46,278 nucleotides of DNA from Methanoculleus sp. UBA374 (GTDB lineage Archaea; Halobacteriota; Methanomicrobia; Methanomicrobiales; Methanoculleaceae), in assembly GCA_002508705.1 (NCBI GenBank), contig DAYL01000008.1, positions 1 through 46,278 on the forward strand. Reading direction: 5' to 3'. Positions 7,791-19,759 of the stretch are shown here, in pieces. A program made the translations under genes and the position numbers. Below the pieces are notes generated by a model. The model made no database searches. It worked only from the letters and a program-made list of their open reading frames with translations, and was not told the origin of the DNA. The number at the start of each line of letters is the position of its first letter. Within the stretch, counting starts at the first letter, position 1.

Positions 7791-9083
7791 ATGGCGATTG
7801 ACTGGTACAATGAGTTTGTTGACCTTGACCACACCCCCGGCCCGGACGAACTTGTAGCCCTTTACTACTTCGAACCGGCAGCGGGGATCAGCAAGGAGGA
7901 GGCGGTCGGGAGGGTCGCCTCGGAGAGTTCGACCGGGACCTGGACCACGCTCTTTACCATGCCGCCCCGGATGCGGGACCTCCAGGCGAAGGCGTTCTCG
8001 ATCGAGGGGAACTACGTCAAGATCGCCTATCCCCTCGGCCTCTGGGAGGAGGGGAACGCTGCCCAGCTCCTGAGCGGCATCGCCGGGAATGTCTTCGGCA
8101 TGAAAGCGCTTAGCGACCTCCGGCTGATCGATGCCGCACTTCCGGCCGAATACATCCGGCATTTTGCGGGACCGCACTTCGGAATGGAGGGCATCCGGGA
8201 CATGATGAAAGTGCACGGCAGACCGCTCACGGGAGCGGTCCCGAAGCCCAAGGTCGGCTTCACGGCGGAAGAGCATGCACAGGTCGCGTACGAGACCTGG
8301 ATGGGTGGGTTCGACTTCGTGAAGGACGACGAGAACCTGACGTCCCTCTCGTTCAACCGGTTCGAGGACCGTGTTCGGGCAATGACGAAGATGCGGGACC
8401 GGGCCGAGCGGGAGACCGGCGACGTGAAGTCCGCGTTCATCAACATCACGGCCGAGACGGAGACGATGAAGAAGCGGGCGCAGATGCTTGCGGACAACGG
8501 CTGGAACTACGCGATGATCGACGTCGTGGTCGCCGGAACCTCCGCCGTTGCGACCCTTCGGGACTACTGTTCCGACCTCGGGCTTGCCATCCACGCCCAC
8601 CGGGCGATGCATGCGGCCTTCGACCGGGACGCAAAGCACGGGATCACGATGCAGTTCCTCGCGAAGATCATGCGCCTTATCGGCGTCTCGCAGATCCACA
8701 CCGGGACCGCGGTCGGAAAACTGGTCGGCACGCGGGCGGAGGCCACCGTGCTTGCCGATGTGCTCCGGGAGAAGCATACGAATGCGGTGGAGCACATGGC
8801 CCTCGACCAGGACTGGGGCGCGATCAAGAGCGCGTTTCCCGTCTCGTCGGGCGGGCTCCACCCCGGCCTGGTTCCGGACGTGCTCGATATCTACGGCACC
8901 GAACTCGTCCTCCTCGTCAGCGGCGGCATCCACGGCCACCCGAAGGGCACGCGGGCGGGTGCAAAGGCCGTCATGCAGGCGATGGAAGCCTGGAAGGACG
9001 GCGAGACCCTCGACGAGAAGGCAAAGAAGGCTCCGGAACTCAGGGAGGCGCTGGAGAAGTGGGGGTATTATAAGCCGAAGTGA
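7791..9083 (+). CDS. rbcL: Form III ribulose-1,5-bisphosphate carboxylase (archaeal RuBisCO)
   Basis: 430 residues, slightly shorter than form I large subunits, with no small subunit nearby. Motifs in order: GAVPKPKVGF, GFDFVKDDENL (K178 is the carbamylated lysine, with the metal-binding D and E after it), HAHRAMHAAF (active-site His), the loop-6 lysine in HTGTAVGKLVG (K310), SSGGLHPG, and SGGIHGHPKG. In archaea form III enzymes fix CO2 onto RuBP made from nucleoside monophosphates (AMP pathway) or, in some methanogens, from a phosphoribulokinase route. Neither AMP phosphorylase nor phosphoribulokinase is in this window. GAGGTGA just before the ATG at 7791 is the ribosome site. It stands alone, with convergent and divergent neighbours. 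Confidence 0.93.
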   Translation: MAIDWYNEFVDLDHTPGPDELVALYYFEPAAGISKEEAVGRVASESSTGTWTTLFTMPPRMRDLQAKAFSIEGNYVKIAYPLGLWEEGNAAQLLSGIAGNVFGMKALSDLRLIDAALPAEYIRHFAGPHFGMEGIRDMMKVHGRPLTGAVPKPKVGFTAEEHAQVAYETWMGGFDFVKDDENLTSLSFNRFEDRVRAMTKMRDRAERETGDVKSAFINITAETETMKKRAQMLADNGWNYAMIDVVVAGTSAVATLRDYCSDLGLAIHAHRAMHAAFDRDAKHGITMQFLAKIMRLIGVSQIHTGTAVGKLVGTRAEATVLADVLREKHTNAVEHMALDQDWGAIKSAFPVSSGGLHPGLVPDVLDIYGTELVLLVSGGIHGHPKGTRAGAKAVMQAMEAWKDGETLDEKAKKAPELREALEKWGYYKPK

Positions 9084-9140
9084 AGCCGTATCCCGACGAT
9101 CTCGCGGAACCGCCCGGGTGCGGGAAGAGGGGCATGTTTC

Positions 9141-9839
9141 TCAACTCCCCGGCGGCATCCCGTCGGGAGGTCCCTCCCTACCCCGCCGCGCCGCCCCGGC
9201 GAGTCGCACGAGCCCCTCCCGGAACTCATCGATGTAGCCCTGCATCGAGAGGCTGCCCTCCGGGAACGGGCAGTCGATATCGTAGAGCCGCTCGATCATC
9301 GGGTCGGAGGGGAGCAGGTCGACGGCGACCCCGGTCTTCTCCGACGCTTCCACCATTGCCTTCCGGAACGGCCCGATGCAGTAGGCGAGCCGTTGCCGGT
9401 AGGTGTCCCGTGTCTTCTCGAGGTAGCCCGTCAGCCGGTAGACCTCGATCCGGTGGAAATCCCGCCGGATACGCTCGTCCGTGGTCTTGCCGAGCATGTA
9501 GTGGTAGTTCTGGTAGGGGTACATGCACTCGAGTTCCGCGGGGACGGTCCCGCAGGTGCCGAATATGACGATATGGTAGTCTTCTGGGTCCAGGACGCCG
9601 TCGATTATCCGCCGGAAGAGTTTGTGGCTCGGGCTCTGGCTGTAGGGTTTCCGCACGCTGCAGGGGAGGAAGAGGCCGATCTCCTTTGGTGCTACCCGAT
9701 ATTCATCGATGATGAACCGGTATGCGTCCTCAAACTCCTTCCGGTAAAACGGGGGGTCGAATATCTCGATCCGCTCCCCGTGCCGGTCCTGCACGACCTC
9801 GACGACTCGTGGGGAGGCACTCGAACTCTTTCTCTCCAC
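9141..9839 (-). CDS. DUF5591 protein, archaeosine-synthase (ArcS)-like stand-alone domain
   Basis: About 232 residues from GTG at 9839, which has GGAG 9 bases upstream; a TTG at 9845 is possible, and the open frame reaches 9959 without conserved-looking sequence. The core has FLPCSVRKPYSQSPSH followed by IFGTCGTVPAELE and YPYQNYHYMLG, the signature of the DUF5591 domain found in ArcS, the enzyme that helps turn preQ0 in tRNA into archaeosine. ArcS itself also carries a TGT-like region and a PUA domain, which are absent here. So this is a short relative; a role in tRNA modification is plausible but not shown. It converges with rbcL, 57 bases apart. Confidence 0.65.
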   Translation of the reverse strand: MERKSSSASPRVVEVVQDRHGERIEIFDPPFYRKEFEDAYRFIIDEYRVAPKEIGLFLPCSVRKPYSQSPSHKLFRRIIDGVLDPEDYHIVIFGTCGTVPAELECMYPYQNYHYMLGKTTDERIRRDFHRIEVYRLTGYLEKTRDTYRQRLAYCIGPFRKAMVEASEKTGVAVDLLPSDPMIERLYDIDCPFPEGSLSMQGYIDEFREGLVRLAGAARRGREGPPDGMPPGS

Positions 9840-10169
9840 TCTCAACTTCTCCAGATGAAAGTAGGGCGGAAAAGAGCAAAAAACCGACGTGATCCGGTCG
9901 GTTCTATCGGGGCAAACCGATCTTCCTGTGAACGGCCCCGACACCGGAAACAATGTCATGAAACCGCTCCCGGCTCATTCCCCGCCAATCGATGGGGCGT
10001 CCATCGAAGCCCGATTGCCGGAACCCTTGTATCAGGGTTTCCTGTAGAGATCAAAAGAGAAAACATATATGCCAAACCGGCAATACTTTATTGTTCACCC
10101 ATATACGAACAAATTATGTGGCCCCTCCTCAAACCGGAAGGCTGCAGAAAGAACAAGGAGAAATCAGCT
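9840..10169 (+). promoter_or_regulatory. Promoter and leader of the rubrerythrin-like gene
   Basis: This gap has no supported gene. CATATAT (10064-10070) is a good TATA box, followed by further A+T-rich sequence (about 10081-10095), so transcription probably starts near 10095 and leaves about 75 bases of leader. An imperfect dyad, GGAACCC (10020-10026) facing GGGTTTCC (10035-10042), lies about 25 bases upstream of the box and is a candidate operator. AAGGAG at 10155-10160 is the ribosome site. Confidence 0.5.
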
Positions 10170-10625
10170 ATGGATTCCGAAGACTTCCAGAAGATCATTA
10201 CATTCGCTATCGATAGCGAAGTTGAGTCGTACACCTTCTACAAGTCGGTGTCCGAGAGGGTAAAGGATGCAAGCCTGAAGACGCTCTTCCTTGACCTGGC
10301 CAACGAAGAGAAGGGCCACCGGGAGTACCTGCAGGGCCTGCTGGTCCGCGGCGCTAAAGAGATGCACTTTATAGCGGCCCGCGACTACAAGGTCACCGAC
10401 GCCATGGACGAGCCTGCGCTCTCGGTCGACATGAAGCCGCTCGACGGTCTGCTCCTCGCCATCAAGAAGGAACTGGAGGCGGCCCAGATGTATACCCGGC
10501 TTGCCGCAGCCTCTGCGGATGCAGGACAGAAGATGGTCTTTGAGCAGCTCGCAAACATGGAGAAGGGACACAAGGCCCGGCTCGAAGACATCTATACGAA
10601 TATGGCGTATCCTGAGGCGTGGTAA
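10170..10625 (+). CDS. Ferritin-like rubrerythrin domain protein (no rubredoxin domain)
   Basis: 151 residues from ATG at 10170 with AAGGAG 9 bases upstream. It is a four-helix diiron carboxylate protein: E ligands in [15 protein letters not shown] and the ExxH pair [10 protein letters not shown] in the first half, then [10 protein letters not shown] and [11 protein letters not shown] in the second. Rubrerythrins reduce peroxide and protect anaerobes from oxygen. The usual C-terminal rubredoxin domain is missing, so an external donor is needed; a tandem rubredoxin is encoded at 25855-26241, though linking the two is inference. A clear TATA box lies upstream. Length fits the short rubrerythrin group. 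Confidence 0.85.
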   Translation: MDSEDFQKIITFAIDSEVESYTFYKSVSERVKDASLKTLFLDLANEEKGHREYLQGLLVRGAKEMHFIAARDYKVTDAMDEPALSVDMKPLDGLLLAIKKELEAAQMYTRLAAASADAGQKMVFEQLANMEKGHKARLEDIYTNMAYPEAW

Positions 10626-10703
10626 TCACCACCGCCTCACAACACTCTCGCTTTCTCTCTCCTTCGTAAGGCGGGCCTGGTTCGGGTCTCGCGTCATCCA
10701 TTC

Positions 10704-10768
10704 CATTTAAAAGTAGGGGTCGGCAAACGGCTATGAGGTAAGAATACAAACAGATCCAGCACGCACCA
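10704..10768 (+). promoter_or_regulatory. Promoter of the uvrACB operon
   Basis: ATTTAAAAG at 10704-10712 is a TATA-like box; a start about 26 bases downstream leaves a leader of some 33 bases before the uvrA ATG at 10769. GAGGTAAG near 10735 is the only purine-rich site and lies far from the ATG. Confidence 0.4.
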
Positions 10769-13569
<2,801 letters not shown>

Positions 13570-13573
<4 letters not shown>

Positions 13574-15120
13574 TCGACCTCCAGAGCCTCCCTGCCGAAC
13601 CCGGGTGCTACCTCTTCTCCGACGATGAGGGCACCATCATCTACGTCGGAAAGGCAAAGAACCTGAGACGTCGGGTCTCGAGTTACTTCTCCCGGCACGA
13701 CCTCGACCCGAAGACCCAGAGCCTCGTCGCCGCCATCGCCGGGCTCGACTTCATCGTCACCGACACCGAGGTCGAGGCGTTCATTCTTGAGAACACGCTG
13801 ATCAAGAAGCACCAGCCGAAGTACAACATCGACCTCAAGGACGCGAAGAGTTACGCCTACATCCACGTCACCGACGAGCCCTACCCGCGGGTCCACGTCG
13901 CCCGGGGGCCCGATGGAAACGGCCGGTACTACGGCCCGTTCGTCTCCGCGCGGGAGCGCGACGACCTTCTCCGCCTCTTGAAATCGCTCTTCGGCCTCCG
14001 CTCCTGCAGGCGCCTCCCCCGGCGGGCATGTCTCCGGGCCCACATCGGCTCGTGCAGCGCCCCCTGCACCGGGGCCATCGGCGAAGACGACTACCGGGAG
14101 CGGGTCCGGAGGGCCGAGGCGGTCCTGAAGGGGGATATCGCCGGGCTCATCCGGACGCTCCGTGAGGAGATGACGGCTTCCGCAAAGCGGCAGGAGTACG
14201 AGCGGGCGATGGAACGCCGCGACCAGATCGCGGCCCTCGAGGGGCTGCGGGAGCGCCAGCATGTGGACCGGCAGAAGGCGTATAATGAGGATATCGTCAA
14301 CTATATCGCAAGCGAAGGGACCGTCTCCCTCATGCTCTTCAACGTCGACCGGGGAACGCTCTCGGGGAAGCACGAGTATACTTTCGACGAGACGGACGGG
14401 TTCCTCGAGGAGTTCCTCGCCCGCTACTACGCGGACCACGACCCCCCGGAGGAGGTGATCCTGCCTACGCCCGTGGACGATGCGGTCGTGGCCTACCTCT
14501 CCCACCTCCGGGGCGGCAGGGTCCGGGTGGTCGTTCCGCAACGGGGAGAGAAGAAGAACCTGCTCGACCTTGTCCGAAAGAACGTCGAGATCGCCTTCTT
14601 CGGCGACCGGATCAAACTGGACGAACTGAAACGCCGCCTGCACCTCCCGTCTCTTCCCGTCGCGATCGAGTGCTTCGATATCTCCCACCTCTCCGGGACG
14701 GCAATGGTGGGTTCGATGGTCCGGTTCCTCCGGGGGAAGCCCGATAAGCGGAACTACCGGCGGTTCCGGATACGGACGGTCGAAGGCGTCGACGACTTCG
14801 CCGCCATCGCCGAGGTGGTCCGCCGGCGCTATACGCGGCTGCAGAAGGAGGGCGGCGACCTCCCCGACCTGATCCTCATCGACGGCGGGAAGGGGCAGCT
14901 TGCGGCGGCCTGTGCGGTGCTCGAAGAACTCGGGATCAAGGCTCCGATTGCGGCCATCGCCAAGCGCGAGGAGGAAGTCTTCGTGCCGGGCTTCTCGTGG
15001 CCCCTGCCGCTTGACCGGCATGAGAAGGCGTCACTCTTCATCCAGGAGATCCGCGACGAGGCGCACCGGTTCGCGATCACCTACCACAGAACCCTCCGGA
15101 AGAAGACGGTGAGACCATGA
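13570..15120 (+). CDS. uvrC: Excinuclease ABC subunit C, lacking the C-terminal HhH domain
   Basis: 516 residues, against about 600 in Escherichia coli. The GIY-YIG nuclease starts the protein (GCYLFSDDEG, IIYVGKAKNLRRR), which makes the 3' incision. A cysteine cluster and the UVR motif (KRQEYERAMERRDQIAAL, about 205) bind UvrB. The RNase H-like domain for the 5' cut has its acidic and His residues in ECFDISHLSG, LILIDGGKGQL and DEAHRFAI. The protein ends about 12 residues after that histidine, where bacterial UvrC continues into a tandem helix-hairpin-helix that binds DNA. The frame is clean and overlaps uvrB by 4 bases, so this looks like a natural short form rather than a frameshift. Confidence 0.95.
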
Positions 15121-17042
15121 CGGCATTTCAACTTAAGGCAGACTTTGCGCCCCGGGGCTCGCAGCCCGAAGCGATCCGGCAACTCACCGCCGGGCTTTCG
15201 CGCGGCGAGCGGTTCCAGACCCTCCTCGGCGTCACGGGGTCGGGAAAGACCTTCACGATAGCAAACGTCGTCGAGGCGGTCCAGAAGCCCACCCTTGTCA
15301 TCGCGCACAACAAGACCCTCGCGGCCCAGCTCTACAACGAGTTTCGGTCGTTCTTCCCGGAGAACCGGGTGGAGTACTTCGTCTCCTACTACGACTACTA
15401 CCAGCCAGAGTCCTACATTGCAAAGCGCGACCTCTACATCGAAAAAGACGCCCAGATCAACCCGAAGATCGAGCAGATGCGGCTTGCGGCCACGGCATCG
15501 CTGCTCTCCCGCCCCGACACCATCGTGGTCGCCTCGGTCTCCTGCATCTACGGCCTCGGGAACCCCGCGAACTTCCGGGGGATGGGGTTCGAGGTGAAGG
15601 TCCGGGACCGGATGCGGCGGGACGATATCATCCGGCACCTCGTCGATATCCAGTTCGAGCGAAACGAGATGGAACTTGCACCAGGCCGGTTCCGGGCTCG
15701 CGGCGACACCATCGACCTTGTCCCCGGCTACTTCAACAACATCATCCGTATCGAGCTCTTCGGAGACGAGGTCGACCGGATAAGCGAGATCGATAAGGTC
15801 TCCGGCCGGCGGCTTGAGTCGATGGACTATTTCTTCGTCTACCCGGCCCGGCACTTCGTCGTCCCGGAGGAGGAGAAGGAGCGGGCGATAGCCTCCATCG
15901 AGCAGGAACTCGAAGAATGGCTCCCGGGCCTCGGCATGATCGAGGCGCACCGTCTGCGGCAGCGGACCCTCTACGACGTCGATATGATCCGGGAGACCGG
16001 GACCTGCAAGGGAATCGAGAACTACTCCCGCCACTTCGACGGAAGAAAGGCCGGGGAGAAGCCGTACTGCCTGCTGGACTACTTCCCGGAGGACTTCCTG
16101 ATGGTGATCGACGAGAGCCACCAGACCCTGCCCCAGGTCCGCGGCATGTACCACGGCGACTACTCGCGGAAGAAGTCCCTCGTGGACTACGGGTTCCGGC
16201 TCCCGTCGGCGTTCGACAACCGGCCGCTGAAGTTCGACGAGTTCTCGGGCTACATGCGAAACGTCATCTTCGTCTCGGCGACCCCCGGGGACTACGAACT
16301 CCGGCGTTCAAGCGTCGCGGAGCAGATCATCCGGCCGACGGGGCTCGTGGACCCGGCGGTCGAGGTCCGGCCGATCGAGGGCCAGATCCCGAACGTTATC
16401 GCCGAGATCCGCGCCACCATCGACCGCGGCGACCGGGTGCTGCTGACGACGCTCACAAAACGGCTCGCTGAAGAACTCTCGGAATACCTTGCCGACCAGG
16501 GGATCAAGACCCGCTACCTTCATTCCGAGATCGATACCCTCGAGCGGACCGAGATCATCCGTCAGCTCCGCCTCGGCAAATACGACGTCCTTGTCGGGAT
16601 CAACCTCCTGCGGGAGGGCCTCGACATCCCGGAGGTCGGGTTCGTGGGGATTCTCGACGCCGATAAGGAGGGGTTCCTCCGCGACGCCAGGAGCCTGATC
16701 CAGACCATCGGGCGGGCCGCCCGGAACGCAAACGCGAAGGTCGTGCTCTACGCCGATACGATGACCGACTCTATCAAGAAGGCGCTTGCCGAGACCGGGC
16801 GGCGGCGCACGATGCAGCTCGAATACAACGCCCGGCACGGCATCACGCCGCAGACGATCAAGAAGCCTATCCAGGAGAAGGAAGTCGATATCACCGATAT
16901 AAAGCACGTCCCGAGATCGGAGATCCCGAACGTGGTCATCGAGCTCGAGGCCGAGATGCGGGACGCTGCGGAACGCCTGGATTTCGAACGGGCGATTGCG
17001 CTCCGGGATACGATCAAGAGGCTGCAGGAGGGGCGGCGATAA
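15117..17042 (+). CDS. uvrB: Excinuclease ABC subunit B
   Basis: 641 residues. Helicase-like damage-verification subunit. Walker A GVTGSGKTFT near 39, the beta-hairpin region SYYDYYQPESYI near 93-104 that inserts between DNA strands, the DEAD-type box VIDESHQTLPQ near 330, helicase motifs V-VI (GINLLREGLDIPEV; QTIGRAARN), and the C-terminal UVR motif RLDFERAIALRDTIKRL that meets UvrC. Last gene of the uvrA-uvrC-uvrB run, joined to uvrC by an ATGA overlap. A T-tract follows 13 bases after the stop. Length and motifs are typical. Confidence 0.97.
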   Translation: MTAFQLKADFAPRGSQPEAIRQLTAGLSRGERFQTLLGVTGSGKTFTIANVVEAVQKPTLVIAHNKTLAAQLYNEFRSFFPENRVEYFVSYYDYYQPESYIAKRDLYIEKDAQINPKIEQMRLAATASLLSRPDTIVVASVSCIYGLGNPANFRGMGFEVKVRDRMRRDDIIRHLVDIQFERNEMELAPGRFRARGDTIDLVPGYFNNIIRIELFGDEVDRISEIDKVSGRRLESMDYFFVYPARHFVVPEEEKERAIASIEQELEEWLPGLGMIEAHRLRQRTLYDVDMIRETGTCKGIENYSRHFDGRKAGEKPYCLLDYFPEDFLMVIDESHQTLPQVRGMYHGDYSRKKSLVDYGFRLPSAFDNRPLKFDEFSGYMRNVIFVSATPGDYELRRSSVAEQIIRPTGLVDPAVEVRPIEGQIPNVIAEIRATIDRGDRVLLTTLTKRLAEELSEYLADQGIKTRYLHSEIDTLERTEIIRQLRLGKYDVLVGINLLREGLDIPEVGFVGILDADKEGFLRDARSLIQTIGRAARNANAKVVLYADTMTDSIKKALAETGRRRTMQLEYNARHGITPQTIKKPIQEKEVDITDIKHVPRSEIPNVVIELEAEMRDAAERLDFERAIALRDTIKRLQEGRR

Positions 17043-17054
17043 GAATTTGCGAAT

Positions 17055-17059
17055 TTTTC
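17055..17059 (+). terminator. Short T-tract after uvrB
   Basis: Five T lie 13 bases past the uvrB stop at the start of a 280-base gap. They are followed by G+C-rich sequence (17060-17320) in which no gene, tRNA or known RNA was recognised. Confidence 0.3.
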
Positions 17060-17322
17060 CCGGATGAGGGCAACGGGGAGGAGTGCGCCCTCCGGACTTT
17101 CCCCGGAGGATAGAATCGCCAGGACACCGGGAAAGCCGGATGCAGTGGACCGTGGAGGATTCGCCATTAGGGGGTGGGGATAGGCGACGTTCCTCCGGAA
17201 CGGAGCACGAACACCGAAGGTGCGCAAGCCCGGTGGAAAGTCGTGCACGCACGGATGAGCGATCAAAGAACGTTAAGCCCGGCATGCGGGGAAAATTGGG
17301 GCCGGCCAACCCCGGACCGCCA

Positions 17323-17547
17323 TTATGCTTCTGCTGCAGGCGCTTCGACGGGTCGCGCCTGGCCCTGCTCCGGCAGGATGAGCCAGAGCAGGATGTAGAT
17401 GACAATGCCCGCGACGAATCCCGTGGCTACGGTGATTATGACCCAGATCACCCGGATGACGTTCGGGTCGATCTCAAGGTAGTCTCCTATGCCGCCGCAT
17501 ACGCCGGCGATCCACCGGTCGGTCGTTGAACGGGTTAACTTCTTCAT
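17323..17547 (-). CDS. PspC-domain membrane protein
   Basis: 74 residues from ATG at 17547 with GGGAG 5 bases upstream. A single PspC domain: KKLTRSTTDRWIAGVCGGIG, YLEIDPNVIRVIWVI, then a long hydrophobic helix (about 32-60) ending in LLWLILPEQ. PspC proteins sit in the cytoplasmic membrane and, in bacteria, take part in the phage-shock response to envelope stress; archaeal members are mostly uncharacterised. The frame runs upstream to 17757, but those residues overlap recQ and are not conserved-looking. A TATA box CTATTATATT (17579-17588, reverse) sits about 35 bases upstream, so it has its own promoter. Confidence 0.85.
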   Translation of the reverse strand: MKKLTRSTTDRWIAGVCGGIGDYLEIDPNVIRVIWVIITVATGFVAGIVIYILLWLILPEQGQARPVEAPAAEA

Positions 17548-17632
17548 GACAACTCCCAGAATGTTCTTTCTCTCGTCAATATAATAGATTTTTCCCCGGA
17601 AGCGGGAGAAATGAGCGTCGATGCCCATCGGC
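17548..17632 (-). promoter_or_regulatory. Promoter of the PspC gene
   Basis: CTATTATATT reads on the reverse strand at 17588-17579. Transcription would begin near 17557, leaving about 10 bases with the GGGAG ribosome site. Confidence 0.45.
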
Positions 17633-18898
17633 TCACCCGGAGGCGGAACCGACAGCGCCGCGCTTCCGGCACCCGGATCGACGGCGTGCTTTTCTTGACG
17701 GGGCGCAGGCATCGCAGCCGCCGCAGGGAGAGGCGATGCGCTCCCCGAAGTATTCAAGGAGCATCGCTCTCCGGCACCCCGTCGTGGTGCAATAGTCCAC
17801 CATCCTCTGCAGTTTCGCGCGTGCGACCTCGCGCTGGAACTCGGACGGGAGGTCGCGGTCGATCAAAGAGCGGAGGCGTTTTGCATCTTCGTCGCGGTAG
17901 AAGAGGATGCAGTCGCTCGTCAGCCCGTCTCTCCCCCCCCGGCCGCTCTCCTGGTAGTAGGCTTCAAGCGTCTTCGGCATATCGTAGTGAACGACGAACC
18001 GCACGTCCGGTTTATCGATGCCCATCCCGAACGCGCTCGTCGCACAGACAACCCGGACCTTCCCGTCGATAAACAGGTCCTGCGTCCCGGCCCGGGCCGC
18101 CGCCGTCATCCCGGCATGGTAGGGGAGCGCCGAAACGCCGTCGGCCCGGAGCCGTTCCGCAAGCGTCTCGGCCCCTTCCCTCGTCGCGGTGTAAACGATC
18201 CCGGTCCCGGTCTTCCGACCCCGCAGATAGACGCGGAGCCGCTCGTATGCGTCTGCGTCTTCTTCCTTCGGGACGACGGCATACCTGAGGTTCTCCCGGT
18301 TGAAACTCCCGACGTAGACCGAAGGGTCCGAAAGATTGAGCTGGCGTGCGATGTCCTCACGGACGTCCGGAGTCGCGGTCGCCGTCAGGGCAACCATCGG
18401 AACCTCCGGGAACCGCTCCTTGAGGACCGCGAGCGACCGGTACTCGGGGCGGAACTGGTGCCCCCACATCGATATGCAGTGCGCCTCGTCGACCGCGATC
18501 AGCGTGACGGGAAGCGATGCAAGGAGCGTGAGGAAATCACCGTCGACCGCTTTCTCCGGCGAGACGTAGAGGATCTGGACCTGGTTCTCGTCCAGGTCCG
18601 AGAGGATCCGGCGCGTCGCTGTGTAGGACCCCGAAGAATTCAACGCTTCCGCGCCGATCCCGCGGGCCTGCAGGTCGTCGACCTGGTCTTTCATCAAGGC
18701 GATGAGGGGCGAGACCACCAGCGTAACGCCGTCGCCGATGAGCGCGGGGACCTGGTAGCAGAGCGACTTGCCGCCTCCGGTCGCAAGAACCGCAAGGACA
18801 TCGCGCCCGGCGAGGAGGTCCCGGATTACCTCCCGTTGATAGGGCTTAAATGCCGTATGTCCGAAGTAACGCTGCAGGATCAGGCGAGGGCGATCCAT
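17633..18898 (-). CDS. recQ: RecQ-family ATP-dependent DNA helicase, short form
   Basis: 421 residues from ATG at 18898; the frame also offers GTG at 18901 and ATG at 18925. The helicase core is complete: Q-motif FKPYQREVI, Walker A ATGGGKSLCYQ, VSPLIALMKDQV, DEAHCISMWGH (DEAH box and aromatic loop), LTATATPDV, and QESGRGGRDG (motif VI). The zinc-binding subdomain follows (YCTTTGCRRAMLLEYFGE and CGGCDAC). The protein then stops after a basic tail, so the winged-helix (RQC) and HRDC domains of Escherichia coli RecQ (about 610 residues) are absent. Roles would be in recombination and fork repair. The promoter is not clear. Confidence 0.9.
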   Translation of the reverse strand: MDRPRLILQRYFGHTAFKPYQREVIRDLLAGRDVLAVLATGGGKSLCYQVPALIGDGVTLVVSPLIALMKDQVDDLQARGIGAEALNSSGSYTATRRILSDLDENQVQILYVSPEKAVDGDFLTLLASLPVTLIAVDEAHCISMWGHQFRPEYRSLAVLKERFPEVPMVALTATATPDVREDIARQLNLSDPSVYVGSFNRENLRYAVVPKEEDADAYERLRVYLRGRKTGTGIVYTATREGAETLAERLRADGVSALPYHAGMTAAARAGTQDLFIDGKVRVVCATSAFGMGIDKPDVRFVVHYDMPKTLEAYYQESGRGGRDGLTSDCILFYRDEDAKRLRSLIDRDLPSEFQREVARAKLQRMVDYCTTTGCRRAMLLEYFGERIASPCGGCDACAPSRKARRRSGCRKRGAVGSASG

Positions 18899-18967
18899 CA
18901 CTATACATAGGCGCTCCGCCGGCATAGTATCTTCGGCCAGAAACGGGGCTCGATCCGGCGAGATCCT

Positions 18968-19759
18968 CTATCTCGATATCTCGTCCCAGAAGCCGGCGAC
19001 GGCGGAGAAGATCCTCTCCCGGAGATCGGCAAGCCGGGCCTCGTCGACCTCGCGCCCCTCGGCCTCGTAGAGGCCGCGGTTGATCTCGACCTGGACCCAG
19101 GGGGTCCGTCTCTGCCGGTAGTGCGCCACCGTGATGAACCCGCCCCGGAAGGGGTCGTTCATCACGACCCGCCCTTCGCCGTCAAATTCCGCCTGGAACG
19201 ACCGGGCGAGCGCCTGGAGCCACACCGGCGGGCAGGTCACGAGACTGCCCGGTTTTTGCGGCTTCCCGTTCCGGTCCCCCCGGTTGCTCAGGCAGAAGAG
19301 CGGGCGCGGGCGTCCGGCGTCCATCCTGACCGGCGGAGAGTGAGGCAGCATGCTGTGGCAGTCAAAGGCGATCTCGATGGAATCGGTATTGAGAGCCCCG
19401 GCCAGCCGTTCGTGAAACGGATAATAGTAGTTCTGCAGGAGGGACCCGATCACCTCCATGTCGGGCGTCCGGCCCTTCCGGTATATCGGGGTCCCGTCCT
19501 GCGTAATGACCTTGACCACGCCGTCCTGAGCCCGCGGCGGATAATCGTAGGGCGGGCGGTTGGTGTCGACGAAGATCCGGGAGACGTCGAAATCAACCAG
19601 AGCCGCCACTCTGCCGTCGAACCCGTAGATACGGCGGGTATGGGGATCACTGTTGAACAGGATCTCCTGCCGGGAGAGGTTGATACGGCCGTGGACCTCG
19701 GGCGGCACACAGAGACCCCCGTGGGGGATGGAGATGAGGAACGGGTATCGGTCGCTCAC
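18968..19759 (-). CDS. N-formylglutamate amidohydrolase-family protein
   Basis: 263 residues. The FGase family (zinc-dependent amidohydrolase) is indicated by FLISIPHGGLCVPPEV at the start, FNSDPHTRRIYGFDG, ISRIFVDTNRP-like sequence (VSRIFVDTNRPPYDYP), FDCHSMLPHSPP and the C-terminal WVQVEINRGLYE. Known members release formate from N-formylglutamate in histidine degradation. No other histidine-utilisation gene is in the window, so the real substrate in this methanogen is open; a free formate product could feed methanogenesis, but that is speculation. It is monocistronic, between recQ and a peroxiredoxin on the same strand. Confidence 0.75.
   Translation of the reverse strand: MSDRYPFLISIPHGGLCVPPEVHGRINLSRQEILFNSDPHTRRIYGFDGRVAALVDFDVSRIFVDTNRPPYDYPPRAQDGVVKVITQDGTPIYRKGRTPDMEVIGSLLQNYYYPFHERLAGALNTDSIEIAFDCHSMLPHSPPVRMDAGRPRPLFCLSNRGDRNGKPQKPGSLVTCPPVWLQALARSFQAEFDGEGRVVMNDPFRGGFITVAHYRQRRTPWVQVEINRGLYEAEGREVDEARLADLRERIFSAVAGFWDEISR

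Noticed and set aside
9393..10169. N-terminal extension of the rubrerythrin-like frame
   Set aside because: It overlaps the DUF5591 gene on the other strand and the TATA box of the ferritin gene; AAGGAG precedes the ATG at 10170.
17060..17320. Possible structured RNA (RNase P-like GGAAAGTC-type sequence) after uvrB
   Set aside because: Only a short purine match was seen; the paired conserved regions and overall length of archaeal RNase P RNA could not be found.
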